A stretch of 64,000 nt of DNA from Actinomycetales bacterium (GCA_029975645.1 JARKOU010000148.1:1-64000), one strand, 5' to 3'. Shown: positions 39,276-48,279, counted from the stretch's first letter. The notes: generated by a model from the sequence alone, not told the origin. Program-made: numbers and translations.

Positions 39276-40786
39276 AGGTCCTGAGCGGGCTCCCCGAGCT
39301 CATCGTCACGCTGGCGGGCCGTCGGCTACCCGCCGCCGACGTCGCGCCGATCGCCGCCGTGCGGGTCCGGCTGGCGCTCGCCCAGCCCGCCCAGTGCCTC
39401 CTCACCTGGCACCTGGGCAACGCGGCGTCGGCCCGGCGCCTCGCCGTCGCGGCCGGGGACGCCCTGCGGATCGAGGTCGGCGGCCGGCGTGAGCCGCTCT
39501 TCACCGGAGAGGTGACGGTGGTGGAGCACGCGTACGGCGCGGATGCGTCGTTCGAGCTACGCGTGCGCGCCTACGACGCCCTCCACCGGCTTCGGATGCG
39601 CCAGCACACGCGGCTGCACGAGGACGTGGACCTGTCCCGGCTCGCCCGCGTCCTCGCCGAGGGCACCGGGCTGGAGGTCCTCGGCGGCGCCGTCGACCTC
39701 GGCCGGGTGTACCAGTGCGCGCGCACCGACCTCGAGACGCTCGTGGTGGTCGCGGCCCGGGCGGGCCTGTACCCGGTGGTCGACAGAGGTGCGCTACGCC
39801 TCGTGGACCTCGCCGGGGAGGGCGAGCCGATCGACCTCGCCCTGGGCGCCACCCTGCACTCGGCCGAGATCGAGGTGAGCCAGGAGCCGGCCTTCCGCAG
39901 TGCCGAGACGGTGCGGTGGGACCCCGCGAGCGCGACGGCGTCGACCGAGCGGGCCGAGCGGGGGATGGCCCGTGCCGAGGTGCGCGCCGACCCCGAGCCC
40001 CAGGTATCGGGTGGCGGGGGGACCCTGCGCCGCGCGGACGAGGTGATCGGGGCGGGCCCGGCTGCGCAGGCGCTGGCCCAGGCGGAGGTTGACGTGCGAG
40101 GGCTCGGCGAGGTCACGGCCCTGCTCGTGGCCGACGGCGACCCACGCCTGCGTGCGGGCCGGCGCGTGCGCGTCACCGGGGTCGCTCCGAGCCTGGAGGG
40201 CACCTACCCCGTGACGGAGGCCGTGCACACGATCGACGGTACGGGGTACGAGACGGTGGTCTCCACGCGCCCGCCGGCCGGTCCGCCCCCGCGGGGCGAG
40301 GACGTCGTCACGCTCGGCGTGGTGGAGAGCATGGACGACCCCGAGCGCCGCGGCCGCGCGCTCGTGCGCCTGGCGGCCCACCCGGACCTCGTGACCGACT
40401 GGGCGCCCGTGCTGATCCCCGGGGGTGGCGCAGGCAAGGGCGTGGTCGCGCTCCCGGACGACGGCGACACAGTCCTCGTGCTCATGCCTTCCGGGGACCC
40501 GGCCAACGCCGTCGTCCTCGGCGGGCTCCTCGGTACCGAACGCACCCACGACGCGGACGACGACGGGCCGCGAGGTGGCCGGTACTCCGTCCGGACCCCC
40601 GGCGGGCAGCGCGTGGCGCTGGATGGGCACCGGCGCAGCCTCACCGTGACGGACGGGCAGGGATCGCTGCTCGAACTCGGCCCCGACGCGGTGCGGCTCA
40701 CCTCGGCCGTGGACCTGCTCATCGAGGCGCCCGGACGCGCGCTCCGCCTGCGCGCCAAGACCGTCGACTTCGAGGAGGCGCCGTGA
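39272..40786 (+). CDS. VgrG/gpV-like baseplate spike protein
   Basis: gpD-like N-terminus (LFTGEVTVVEHAYGADASFELRVRAYDALHRLRMRQHTRLHEDVDLSRLARVLAEGTGLE) and OB-fold (VTLGVVESMDDPERRGRALVRL..VTDWAPVLIPGGGAGKGVVALPDDGDTVLVLM); GTG start overlapping previous stop. Confidence 0.93.
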   Translation: MKVLSGLPELIVTLAGRRLPAADVAPIAAVRVRLALAQPAQCLLTWHLGNAASARRLAVAAGDALRIEVGGRREPLFTGEVTVVEHAYGADASFELRVRAYDALHRLRMRQHTRLHEDVDLSRLARVLAEGTGLEVLGGAVDLGRVYQCARTDLETLVVVAARAGLYPVVDRGALRLVDLAGEGEPIDLALGATLHSAEIEVSQEPAFRSAETVRWDPASATASTERAERGMARAEVRADPEPQVSGGGGTLRRADEVIGAGPAAQALAQAEVDVRGLGEVTALLVADGDPRLRAGRRVRVTGVAPSLEGTYPVTEAVHTIDGTGYETVVSTRPPAGPPPRGEDVVTLGVVESMDDPERRGRALVRLAAHPDLVTDWAPVLIPGGGAGKGVVALPDDGDTVLVLMPSGDPANAVVLGGLLGTERTHDADDDGPRGGRYSVRTPGGQRVALDGHRRSLTVTDGQGSLLELGPDAVRLTSAVDLLIEAPGRALRLRAKTVDFEEAP

Positions 40787-41121
40787 AGGTCCTCGTCCGG
40801 GAGGCCGTGCTGCGGTGCGGCCACGACGGCACGGTGGCCAACGTGCCCTCGCAGACGTGGGTGCGGGTCGCGGGTTCGCCGGTGCTCGTCGAACCTGACC
40901 CTCAGGGGCGTTCGATCTCGATGTGCCCCAACGTGGGGATCAACATCAAGCCGTGCGGGACCACCCTCGCCGTCCGCACCGGCTACTCCACGTTCGTGCG
41001 GATCGACGGCCATGCCGTGTGCCTGGACTCCGTCTCGGGGTTCACGGACGGCACGCCCCCGGGCCTCGTGCGCTACACGGTTCGCGACCCGGGCCAGGAC
41101 TTCGTGGCGGCGACCGCATGA
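40783..41121 (+). CDS. PAAR-like spike tip protein
   Basis: Short protein between spike and gp25 genes; CGHDGTVANVPSQTWVRVAGSPVLVEPDPQGRSISMCPN...CGTTLAVRTGYSTFVRIDGHAVCLDS. Confidence 0.78.
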   Translation: MKVLVREAVLRCGHDGTVANVPSQTWVRVAGSPVLVEPDPQGRSISMCPNVGINIKPCGTTLAVRTGYSTFVRIDGHAVCLDSVSGFTDGTPPGLVRYTVRDPGQDFVAATA

Positions 41122-41552
41122 GCGTGCCCCGGTACCGCGCCGTGTACTTTGCGCACCCGTACCTCGACGTCGATCGCGGACTCGCGGGGCTGCGCGTGGG
41201 GCCCGGCGGGCGCCTCGCCACCGTGACCGACGCGGCGTCCGTGCGACAGGCGCTGCTCCTGCTCCTGAGCACCCGCCCGGGAGAGCGGGTCAACCGCCCC
41301 CGCTACGGCTGCCACCTCTTCCGGCTCGCGTTCGCTCCGGCGGACGACACGACGGCGGGGCTCGCCATCCACTACGTGGCGCGCGCCGTCGAGCAGTGGG
41401 AGCCTCGGGTCGAGGTCCTGTCCCTCGACGCGGAGCGGCCGGCCGACGAACCGCACGTGCTGGAGGTGCGGATGAGGTACCGCGTCAGGGCCACGCAGCA
41501 CGAGGACGAGGTGAGCGTGGCCGTGCCCGTCGACGCCGGAGGTGGCGCGTGA
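41118..41552 (+). CDS. GPW/gp25 family baseplate wedge protein
   Basis: VTDAASVRQALLLLLSTRPGERVNRPRYGCHLFRLAFAP. Confidence 0.93.
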   Translation: MSVPRYRAVYFAHPYLDVDRGLAGLRVGPGGRLATVTDAASVRQALLLLLSTRPGERVNRPRYGCHLFRLAFAPADDTTAGLAIHYVARAVEQWEPRVEVLSLDAERPADEPHVLEVRMRYRVRATQHEDEVSVAVPVDAGGGA

Positions 41553-44119
41553 GCATCCCTGTCCCGAACCTGGACGACCGGTCGTTCGCCGATCTCGTGG
41601 AAGCGGCCCGGGCCCGGATCAGGCAGGTGGACCCCGAGTGGACCGACCTCTCGGTCCACGACCCCGGCATCGTGCTCGTCGAGGCGTTCGCGCACCTGAC
41701 GGACATGCTGCTGTACCGCCTCAACCGCGTGCCGGAGAAGGTCTACGCGGTCTACCTCAACCTCCTCGGGACCACGCTCCGGCCGCCGTCGGCCGCGCAG
41801 GCGATCCTCGAGTTCTCGCGCGGCGGCGCCGGCTCCGGCGAGGTCCGCATCCCTCGCGGCACGCGGGTGGGCGCGCCGCCCGGGATTCCGGGCGCGCCGC
41901 AACCGGTCTTCGCGACGCTCGTCGACGCCGTGCTGCCGCAGGGTGAGACCTCGGTGCGCGTGCCCGCGGCGGACGTGGTGCTCCACGACGCCGTGGTCAT
42001 CGGGGTGGGCAGCGGTCAGCCGGGCCAGGTCTTCACCCTGCCGGAGGCGCCCCTCGTGGACGGCGCCGGACTGGCTGTGGGTGTCGAGGTACCGGCGGGG
42101 ACGGACCTGCCCAGCGGCGCCGCGCTGAGCGTCGACGGTCGCGTGTTCCGGATCTGTCACGAGGTGGAGGTGTTCGCGGACGCCCCGCCGGGCGAACCTG
42201 CGGTTCGCGTGGACCGCACGGCCGGGCGGGTGGTCTTCCCCTGGTGGGCGCCCGGCGCCGAGCCGGGGGTGGTCCCCGCCCCCGGCGCTCAGGTCCGGGC
42301 CTGGTATCGCACCGGCGGCGGCGAGCGAGGGAACGTCGCCGCGCACCGGCTCACCGTCCTGCGCGACGCCGTGGCCGGGTTGCGGGTCACCAACCCCGAG
42401 CCGGCCGGCGGGGGGCGCGAGGTGGAGCCTTTGGCCGAGGCGCTGCGTCGCGCGCCCCAGGACTTCCAGGCCCGCGACCGGGCCGTCACCGCGCGTGACT
42501 ACGAGGTGATCGCGGCCCGCCACGGCGGGGTGGGGCGGGCCCGGGCGCTCACTCGCCGCGACGTGTGGGCCTTCGCCGCGCCGGGCGAGGTGGAGGTGGT
42601 TCTCGTCCCGCACGTCCCCGCGTCCTCCCGCACGGACGGGCGCGTCCGGCCCGAGGACCTCGCCGCGCAGGCGCGCGAGGAGGTTCGGGCCGAAGTGGAG
42701 GCCTACCTGCGGGAGCGGGCCACGATCGGCGCGACCCCGCTCGTGCGCTGGGCGCGCTACAAGCAGGTGTCGGTGGACGCCCGCGTGGTGGTGCGCACGG
42801 ACGAGGACGCCGAGGCGGTGCGCTCGCGCATCGTGCGCCGCCTCGGCCTCGCGATCAGCCCGCTCCCCGAGGGAGAGGTCGGGTTCGGCTCCGGCTTCGG
42901 CCGGCCGCTGCGGATCTCCAACCTCTACCGGGCCCTCGAGGCCGCAGAGCCGGGGGTCCAGTACGTAGACCGGGTGCGGGTGGTGCTGGACCGGGTGCCC
43001 GACGCCGACGCCGTCGCCCTCGTGCGGGCCGAGGGCCAGCCGCGCACGTGGTTCGTGGGGCAGCGCGACACGCTCTTCCGGACCACGGACGCCGGCGACG
43101 GGTGGGAGGCGTGCGCCGTGTTCGAGGGCGAGGAGGTCCGGGCCGTCAGCCCCTTCCGGGCGGCCGGCCCGGGCGGGGTCGCCCTTCGCCGGCCCGGTCT
43201 GGTGGCGGTGGCCACCGAGGTGGGCACCGGCGCCCGCGTGTACGTCAGCGAGGACCTGGGTGAGAGCTGGCGCCGGGTCGCCGAGCTGGGCTTCGGTCTG
43301 GCGGACCTCGCCTGGGTGGATCGTGCGGGGGCGGCCGTCCTGCTCCTGGCCGGGGAGAAGGGGTTGTACGAACTCGCGTTGACCCCGGGTGCGGTTCCGG
43401 TGCAGAACCTCGTGGACCCCGCCCAACCCGACCGTGGGTTCCACACGGTCGACGCCGTGGTCGACGTGCGCGGGGGAACGGGCGTGGTGGTGGCGGCCGA
43501 GGCGTCGGCGGGGGTCTGGCTCTCGCCGTCGGCCGGGGCGCCGGAGTCGTTCCGGCTGATCAAGGACCCCGGCGAGGACGTGCGCTGCGTGAGCGTTCAG
43601 TACGACGGGCCCGCGGCGTTCCTGTGGGTCGGCCGCGCCGTCCCGGAGGGTGCCGGCGCGGGCTGTGCCCGCCTTCGCCTGGACGACCTCGCCCGGACCG
43701 ACCTTGCCGTCCTGCGCACGGCCTGGGAGGAGGTACGCCAGGGCTGGAGCGGCGGCAGCTGCTGGGGCGTGGAGGTGGTGGGCGCCACCGTGTACGCGGC
43801 CACGCAGAGCGGTGGCGTGGTTCGCCTCCCGTTGGGCCGGGCCGGGGCCACCTGGCAGCAGCCGGACGTCAACTGCGGGCTACCGCTGCGGGACCGCGCC
43901 CGGTTCGAGCCCGTCCGGGCCGTCTCCGGTGCGGTCGACGCCGCGGGCACCCCCCTCGTCCTCGCGGCAGGGCCGCGGGGTGTGCTGCGCTCGTCGGACG
44001 CGGGCGCCTCCTGGCGCACGTGCTCGGCCCGGGTGGTGGAGGACGTGGTCACCGTGCCGCCGACGTGGCTCTTCTGCTCCGGTGAGCACGCCGTCGAGGT
44101 GGTGACCTCGGGTGGCTGA
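41549..44119 (+). CDS. Baseplate J/gp47-type protein with C-terminal beta-propeller-like extension
   Basis: VSIPVPNLDDRSFADLVEAARARIRQVDPEWTDLSVHDPGIVLVEAFAHLTDMLLYRLNRVPEKVY; DFQARDRAVTARDYEVIAARHGGVGRARAL; from ~43040 BNR-like WFVGQRDTLFRTTDAGDGWE, RVYVSEDLGESWRRV, GVLRSSDAGASWRTC. Confidence 0.92.
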   Translation: MSIPVPNLDDRSFADLVEAARARIRQVDPEWTDLSVHDPGIVLVEAFAHLTDMLLYRLNRVPEKVYAVYLNLLGTTLRPPSAAQAILEFSRGGAGSGEVRIPRGTRVGAPPGIPGAPQPVFATLVDAVLPQGETSVRVPAADVVLHDAVVIGVGSGQPGQVFTLPEAPLVDGAGLAVGVEVPAGTDLPSGAALSVDGRVFRICHEVEVFADAPPGEPAVRVDRTAGRVVFPWWAPGAEPGVVPAPGAQVRAWYRTGGGERGNVAAHRLTVLRDAVAGLRVTNPEPAGGGREVEPLAEALRRAPQDFQARDRAVTARDYEVIAARHGGVGRARALTRRDVWAFAAPGEVEVVLVPHVPASSRTDGRVRPEDLAAQAREEVRAEVEAYLRERATIGATPLVRWARYKQVSVDARVVVRTDEDAEAVRSRIVRRLGLAISPLPEGEVGFGSGFGRPLRISNLYRALEAAEPGVQYVDRVRVVLDRVPDADAVALVRAEGQPRTWFVGQRDTLFRTTDAGDGWEACAVFEGEEVRAVSPFRAAGPGGVALRRPGLVAVATEVGTGARVYVSEDLGESWRRVAELGFGLADLAWVDRAGAAVLLLAGEKGLYELALTPGAVPVQNLVDPAQPDRGFHTVDAVVDVRGGTGVVVAAEASAGVWLSPSAGAPESFRLIKDPGEDVRCVSVQYDGPAAFLWVGRAVPEGAGAGCARLRLDDLARTDLAVLRTAWEEVRQGWSGGSCWGVEVVGATVYAATQSGGVVRLPLGRAGATWQQPDVNCGLPLRDRARFEPVRAVSGAVDAAGTPLVLAAGPRGVLRSSDAGASWRTCSARVVEDVVTVPPTWLFCSGEHAVEVVTSGG

Positions 44120-44633
44120 GCACGGGCTGATCGAGATCCTCCCCGAGGTGATGCAGGTCGCGGCGGCTCCCGGCAGCCCGCTCGCGGCGCTCGGCGCCGC
44201 TGCCGCCGATCTGCACGGCCCGGTGAGCGCCGTGCTCGACGAGATCGACGGCGTGATCGATCCGTATCGGACCCCCGACGCGTTGGTACCGTTCCTCGCC
44301 GGGTGGGTGGACCTGGGCTGGCTGACGGCGGTCGACGCCGAGGTGGGCTCGCGTCCCGTGCTCGGCATCGCTCCGCACCGGCTCCGTGACCTGGTCGCCG
44401 CCTCCGCGGACCTCTCGGCGCGGCGCGGGACCCCGGCGGGGCTGGCGCGGTTCCTCCACCTGGCGACCGGCGTCGACGGCTTCCTGGTCCAGGACGTCCC
44501 GGGCGCCTTCCACGTCCGGGTTCTCGTGCCGACGGCAGCCGGGGACCGGATCGACCTCGTCCGGCGCCTGGTGGACGCTCTTCGACCCGCGCATGTCACG
44601 AGCCAGGTGCTCATGCGTCCGTCCGTCGGGTGA
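44112..44633 (+). CDS. Phage tail protein I-like baseplate component
   Basis: LIEILPEVMQ..DEIDGVIDPYRTPDALVPFLAGWVDL...RRGTPAGLARFLHLATGVDGFLVQD; GTG start. Confidence 0.85.
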   Translation: MAEHGLIEILPEVMQVAAAPGSPLAALGAAAADLHGPVSAVLDEIDGVIDPYRTPDALVPFLAGWVDLGWLTAVDAEVGSRPVLGIAPHRLRDLVAASADLSARRGTPAGLARFLHLATGVDGFLVQDVPGAFHVRVLVPTAAGDRIDLVRRLVDALRPAHVTSQVLMRPSVG

Positions 44634-44705
44634 GGATGTGTCGGCGAGCGGGGAGCGGGCCCGATCGGTGGGGCGCCTCGTCAGGCGCGCGGAGTAGGGG
44701 ATGAC

Positions 44706-45530
44706 ATGGCTGAGATCACGGTGTCGCTGGCTGCGCCGCAGGTGGCGCTGGTGGGGGGCCGGGGTGGCGTGACCGCGTCCGTCACCTCGGCGACCGCCGA
44801 GCGTGTGGTGGTGGGTGTGGTGCGACCGCTCGGGGGCGACGTCCCGGCTGCGGACCCGGCGTGGGCAAGCGTGGAGCGCCCCCTGCGGGCGCTCGCAGCG
44901 GGCGCCACCGAGCAGTTCGTGATCGCGTTCGCCCCGCCTGCGGGGACCGCGCCCGGCACGTACGAGGCGAAGGTCGTCGCCTACCCGGCCGACGCGGCGC
45001 CCGAGGAGTACGCCGACCGCGGTCAGGTGGTGCGGCTGGCCGTCCCGCCGACGACGGCGCCGGCGCCCGCCCGTCGAGCGTTCCGTTGGTGGCCGTGGGT
45101 CCTCGCGGGTGTGGCGGTTCTCGCCGCGGTCGCGGTCGCCGTCCTCCTCCTCACCCGCGGGGACGCCCCGCCACCGCCGCCGGCCGAGCCCCTGGACCTG
45201 GTGGGTTCGTGGGACCTGGTCGAGGGCACGGGCCCCGACGGGGCGTTCGCGCCGGTCCCCGGCGCGCCCGTGACCCTCGTGGTCACCGCGCAGGGCGAGG
45301 TCAGCGGGTCCACCGGATGCAACAGCTACTTCGGCACGGTCGCGGTGGACGGGAACGCGGTGACGTTCAGCCCGCTCGGGAGCACGCTCCGGCTCTGCAT
45401 CGGGCCGGTCGGGGAGACCGAGCGCGCGTTCCTCACGGCGATCGGGCAGGTGAGCGAAGGTGAACGGGCCGATACGGAGTTGACGCTGCGCGGTGGCGAC
45501 TCGGAACTGACGCTCACGCTGGCAGACTGA
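44706..45530 (+). CDS. Single-TM protein: N-terminal domain shared with next gene, TM, C-terminal META-like domain
   Basis: TM WPWVLAGVAVLAAVAVAVLLL; C-terminus LVGSWDLVEGTGPDG..VSGSTGCNSYFGTVAVDGNAVTFSPLGSTLRLCIG is META/HslJ-like. Confidence 0.85.
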   Translation: MAEITVSLAAPQVALVGGRGGVTASVTSATAERVVVGVVRPLGGDVPAADPAWASVERPLRALAAGATEQFVIAFAPPAGTAPGTYEAKVVAYPADAAPEEYADRGQVVRLAVPPTTAPAPARRAFRWWPWVLAGVAVLAAVAVAVLLLTRGDAPPPPPAEPLDLVGSWDLVEGTGPDGAFAPVPGAPVTLVVTAQGEVSGSTGCNSYFGTVAVDGNAVTFSPLGSTLRLCIGPVGETERAFLTAIGQVSEGERADTELTLRGGDSELTLTLAD

Positions 45531-45574
45531 CGCCGGGTGCGCCGCGAGGAGTCGATACAGCGCCGCCGGAGGGG

Positions 45575-46966
45575 GTGGACGTGAGCGAGATCAGCGTGTC
45601 GCTTGCCTCGCCGCAGGCCGAGGTGGTCCAGGGCCGGGCGGTGGTGGCGGTGTCCGTGACTCTCGGGCCCGCGCGATCCGAGCGCGTGGTTCTCGGCGTG
45701 TTCCGTCCGCTCGCCGTCCCGGGAGCGCCCCATGCGGCCGACCCGTCGTGGGCGGTCGTGGAGCGCCCGTTGCGCGAGATGGTCGCCGGAGCCACGGAGC
45801 AGGTGGTGGTCACGTTCGCCCCGCCCGCCGGCACCCCCGCGGGAACCTACGACGCCAAGTTCATCGCGTACCCAGCCGATGCGGCGCCCGAGGAGTACGC
45901 CGAGCGCGGCCAGGTGCTGCGCCTGGTGGTCCCGGCGACGCCGCCGCCACCTCCGCCGCCGCGGCGGCGCCTGCCGTGGTGGGTCTGGGCGCTCGCCGGC
46001 GTGGTCCTCCTCGCCGTCGTCGGCGTCACGGTCTACCTCCTCACCCGCGCCGGACCGGCGCCCGAGCCCGAACCGACCGCAGCCCGACCACCGGTCTCCG
46101 TCGTGACGACCACCGTGCCGGTCGGGCCCTGGCCGGCGGGCGTCGCGATCGAACCGGGGACCGGGCTCGTGTACGTCACGAGCCGTGATGGCTCGATCGT
46201 CTCGGTGATCGATCCCGCGGTGCGTGCCGTGGTCCAGGAACTCGGCACCGGGCAGGGGCCGATCGGCGTCGCCGCCGACCCGAACAACGGCTTGGTGTAT
46301 ACGGCGGACCAGGGAGGCGGCACCGTCGCGGCCATCGACATCGCCTCAGGCGGCGCCTTTGCGCAGGCCGACGTCGGGGGCGCGCCCTTCGGTCTGGCGG
46401 TGGAACCCAGCACGCACCGCGTCTGGGCCACGCTCGAGGACGGCCGGCTCGCCGTCGTCGGGGTCTCCGCCGCGGGGCTCGAGGACTCGGTCGCCGTCGG
46501 CGCGGCGCCTCGGGGGATCGCGTGGAACGACGTCGACGGGCGCTTCTACGTGGCGAACCAGGGCGACGGCACGGTCTCGGTGGTGGATCCCTCGGCTCGC
46601 GCCGTGGTCGCCACGATCGACGTCGGTCCCAACCCTGCAGGCGTGGCCGTGGACCCGCGCTCCGGCCGGGTGCTCGTGGCCAATCAACTGGGCGACTCCG
46701 TCTCGATCATCGACCTCGATGGGGGGGTGGGGAGCGTGGCGGTCGGCATCAACCCCGTCGCCGTGGCCGTGGACCCCGAGGCGGACGCCGCATACGTCGT
46801 CAACTCCGACGCCACGATCTCGGTGATCGACCTGGCGCAGGACGTCGTGGTGGACACGATCCCGGTCGGCGGCACCCCGACCGCCATCGCGGTGGACCCC
46901 GGCACCGGCGTCGTGTACGTCACGAACGCGGCCGACTCCACGGTGTCCGTGCTCGAGGCGGGCTGA
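45575..46966 (+). CDS. Single-TM protein: shared N-terminal domain, TM, C-terminal YVTN-type beta-propeller
   Basis: TM WWVWALAGVVLLAVVGVTVYLL; repeats VYVTSRDGSIVSVIDP, FYVANQGDGTVSVVDPSARAVVATIDVG, VLVANQLGDSVSIIDL, VYVTNAADSTVSVLEAG. Confidence 0.88.
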   Translation: MDVSEISVSLASPQAEVVQGRAVVAVSVTLGPARSERVVLGVFRPLAVPGAPHAADPSWAVVERPLREMVAGATEQVVVTFAPPAGTPAGTYDAKFIAYPADAAPEEYAERGQVLRLVVPATPPPPPPPRRRLPWWVWALAGVVLLAVVGVTVYLLTRAGPAPEPEPTAARPPVSVVTTTVPVGPWPAGVAIEPGTGLVYVTSRDGSIVSVIDPAVRAVVQELGTGQGPIGVAADPNNGLVYTADQGGGTVAAIDIASGGAFAQADVGGAPFGLAVEPSTHRVWATLEDGRLAVVGVSAAGLEDSVAVGAAPRGIAWNDVDGRFYVANQGDGTVSVVDPSARAVVATIDVGPNPAGVAVDPRSGRVLVANQLGDSVSIIDLDGGVGSVAVGINPVAVAVDPEADAAYVVNSDATISVIDLAQDVVVDTIPVGGTPTAIAVDPGTGVVYVTNAADSTVSVLEAG

Positions 46967-46975
46967 GGCGCGGGC

Positions 46976-47446
46976 GTGGGCGAGCAGACCGATCGCAAGC
47001 CGGTCGTGGTGCTCGCGGTGCTCGCCGCCGTCGTGCTCCTGCTCTTCGTGCTGGGCGTGACGGTCGGCGGCGGGACCGCGGGGGGCGACGGGTGGCGCGA
47101 GCGCCTCGCGGCCTTCGGCGGCGGCGCCGACCTGACGGTCGAGGACCTCGTGCTCGTCAGCGGGACCTGCGACGTCGCCGGCCAGGCGATCCGCCCCGCA
47201 CCCGCCTGCGCTTTCGAGGTGGTCCCGGAGGGCGGACGGTTCTCGTCGGCGCCCGCCCGCCGGGCCACGCTCCTCGCGGTCGACTCCGCCGTCCGGCTGC
47301 GGTTCACCGTCGAGGGGCAGACGATCGACGTCGACCTCGAGAGCGGGGAGACGACCGACCTGACGTTCTCCCGATCCGGAGGGACGCTCGCCGTCGGCTG
47401 CCTCGGCGCCTTCGCGTGCGAGGTGCGGCTGCTACCGGCCGGGTAG
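46976..47446 (+). CDS. Single-TM hypothetical protein with small C-terminal beta domain
   Basis: GTG start; TM VVVLAVLAAVVLLLFVLGVTV; 9 nt downstream of the previous CDS. Confidence 0.75.
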   Translation: MGEQTDRKPVVVLAVLAAVVLLLFVLGVTVGGGTAGGDGWRERLAAFGGGADLTVEDLVLVSGTCDVAGQAIRPAPACAFEVVPEGGRFSSAPARRATLLAVDSAVRLRFTVEGQTIDVDLESGETTDLTFSRSGGTLAVGCLGAFACEVRLLPAG

Positions 47447-47450
47447 CCGG

Positions 47451-48230
47451 TCAGTCCGTGACGGCGCGGCTCACCCGGACCGCGTTGACCACGGCCGGAA
47501 TCGAGCCGATGAGCATCACGAGGGCCCAGACGATCGCGACCACCGCCGTCACCAGGGCCCAGAACTGGTCGCCGATGGCCACCACGGGCACGGGGAGGAA
47601 CCCGTGGATGAGGCCCAGGACCACCTGGAGCAGCACCGAGACCGCGATCAGCGCCATCAGGCCCTTGACCTGGAGGAAGCGCTGCTGCGCGGCGACCAGC
47701 AGGAACACGAGCGCAATCTTGAGGACCAGGAGCAGGCCCAGCACCAGTGCCGCGTCACCCACGGGGAAGAACCCCCAGATCGCGAGGTAGGCGAGGGTCC
47801 CGAAGGGGACGGCGACGAAGAGGCCGATCATGAGCAGGAGCTGGGCGAACGCCAGCAGAGCGGTGAGCAGCCCGGCCAGGACCCAGAGAAGGGTCACCAC
47901 GAGCGTCACGATCCCCTGGATGCGACCGTACGTCCGGTGCGAGATGACCATGCTCGAGCCGAGCAGGGCCAGCGTGAAGAGCAGGAGACCGTCGACGAGC
48001 GCGAGGTAGGCGATGCCGCTGCCCGGTGGCGAGGTCGCTCCGAGGCTGACCTCCGCCGCGACGGCGGGATCGACGCCCACGCCCGTCGCGACGTCCACCG
48101 GGACCAGGCCCACGGGGTTCCCACCCACCAGGCCCGCCAGGCCGAGTTCCCCGAGGACCACCACGGCTGCCACGGCCACGGCGGCAACGAAGAACGGTCG
48201 GCGCAGGTCGCCGCCCGGGGCAGGGCTCAC
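47451..48230 (-). CDS. Multi-TM hypothetical membrane protein
   Basis: Hydrophobic ORF with several TM segments, convergent to the CIS cluster. Confidence 0.75.
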   Translation of the reverse strand: MSPAPGGDLRRPFFVAAVAVAAVVVLGELGLAGLVGGNPVGLVPVDVATGVGVDPAVAAEVSLGATSPPGSGIAYLALVDGLLLFTLALLGSSMVISHRTYGRIQGIVTLVVTLLWVLAGLLTALLAFAQLLLMIGLFVAVPFGTLAYLAIWGFFPVGDAALVLGLLLVLKIALVFLLVAAQQRFLQVKGLMALIAVSVLLQVVLGLIHGFLPVPVVAIGDQFWALVTAVVAIVWALVMLIGSIPAVVNAVRVSRAVTD

Positions 48231-48279
48231 CGGGGCATCTTCGCAGGAGTGGGGACCGGTGTCCGGCGCCGCGCCTCCT

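Larger units (their letters stand above)
34734..47446 (+). other. Contractile injection system (phage-tail-like) gene cluster with appended membrane proteins
   Basis: Co-directional, mostly overlapping or abutting ORFs: sheath, tube, LysM-type, VgrG-like, PAAR-like, gp25, baseplate J, gpI-like; no capsid/terminase/integrase/lysis genes. Confidence 0.9.

Noticed and set aside
41372-43444. 690-aa antisense ORF opposite the baseplate J gene
   Set aside because: His/Arg/Gly/Pro-rich low-complexity translation typical of antisense frames in high-GC DNA; the + strand clearly encodes baseplate J.
34734-47446. Interpretation as a prophage or type VI secretion system
   Set aside because: No capsid, portal, terminase, integrase, holin/endolysin; no TssB/C pair, TssJLM membrane complex or ClpV. 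Sheath/tube/LysM/gp25/J/I content fits a CIS instead.
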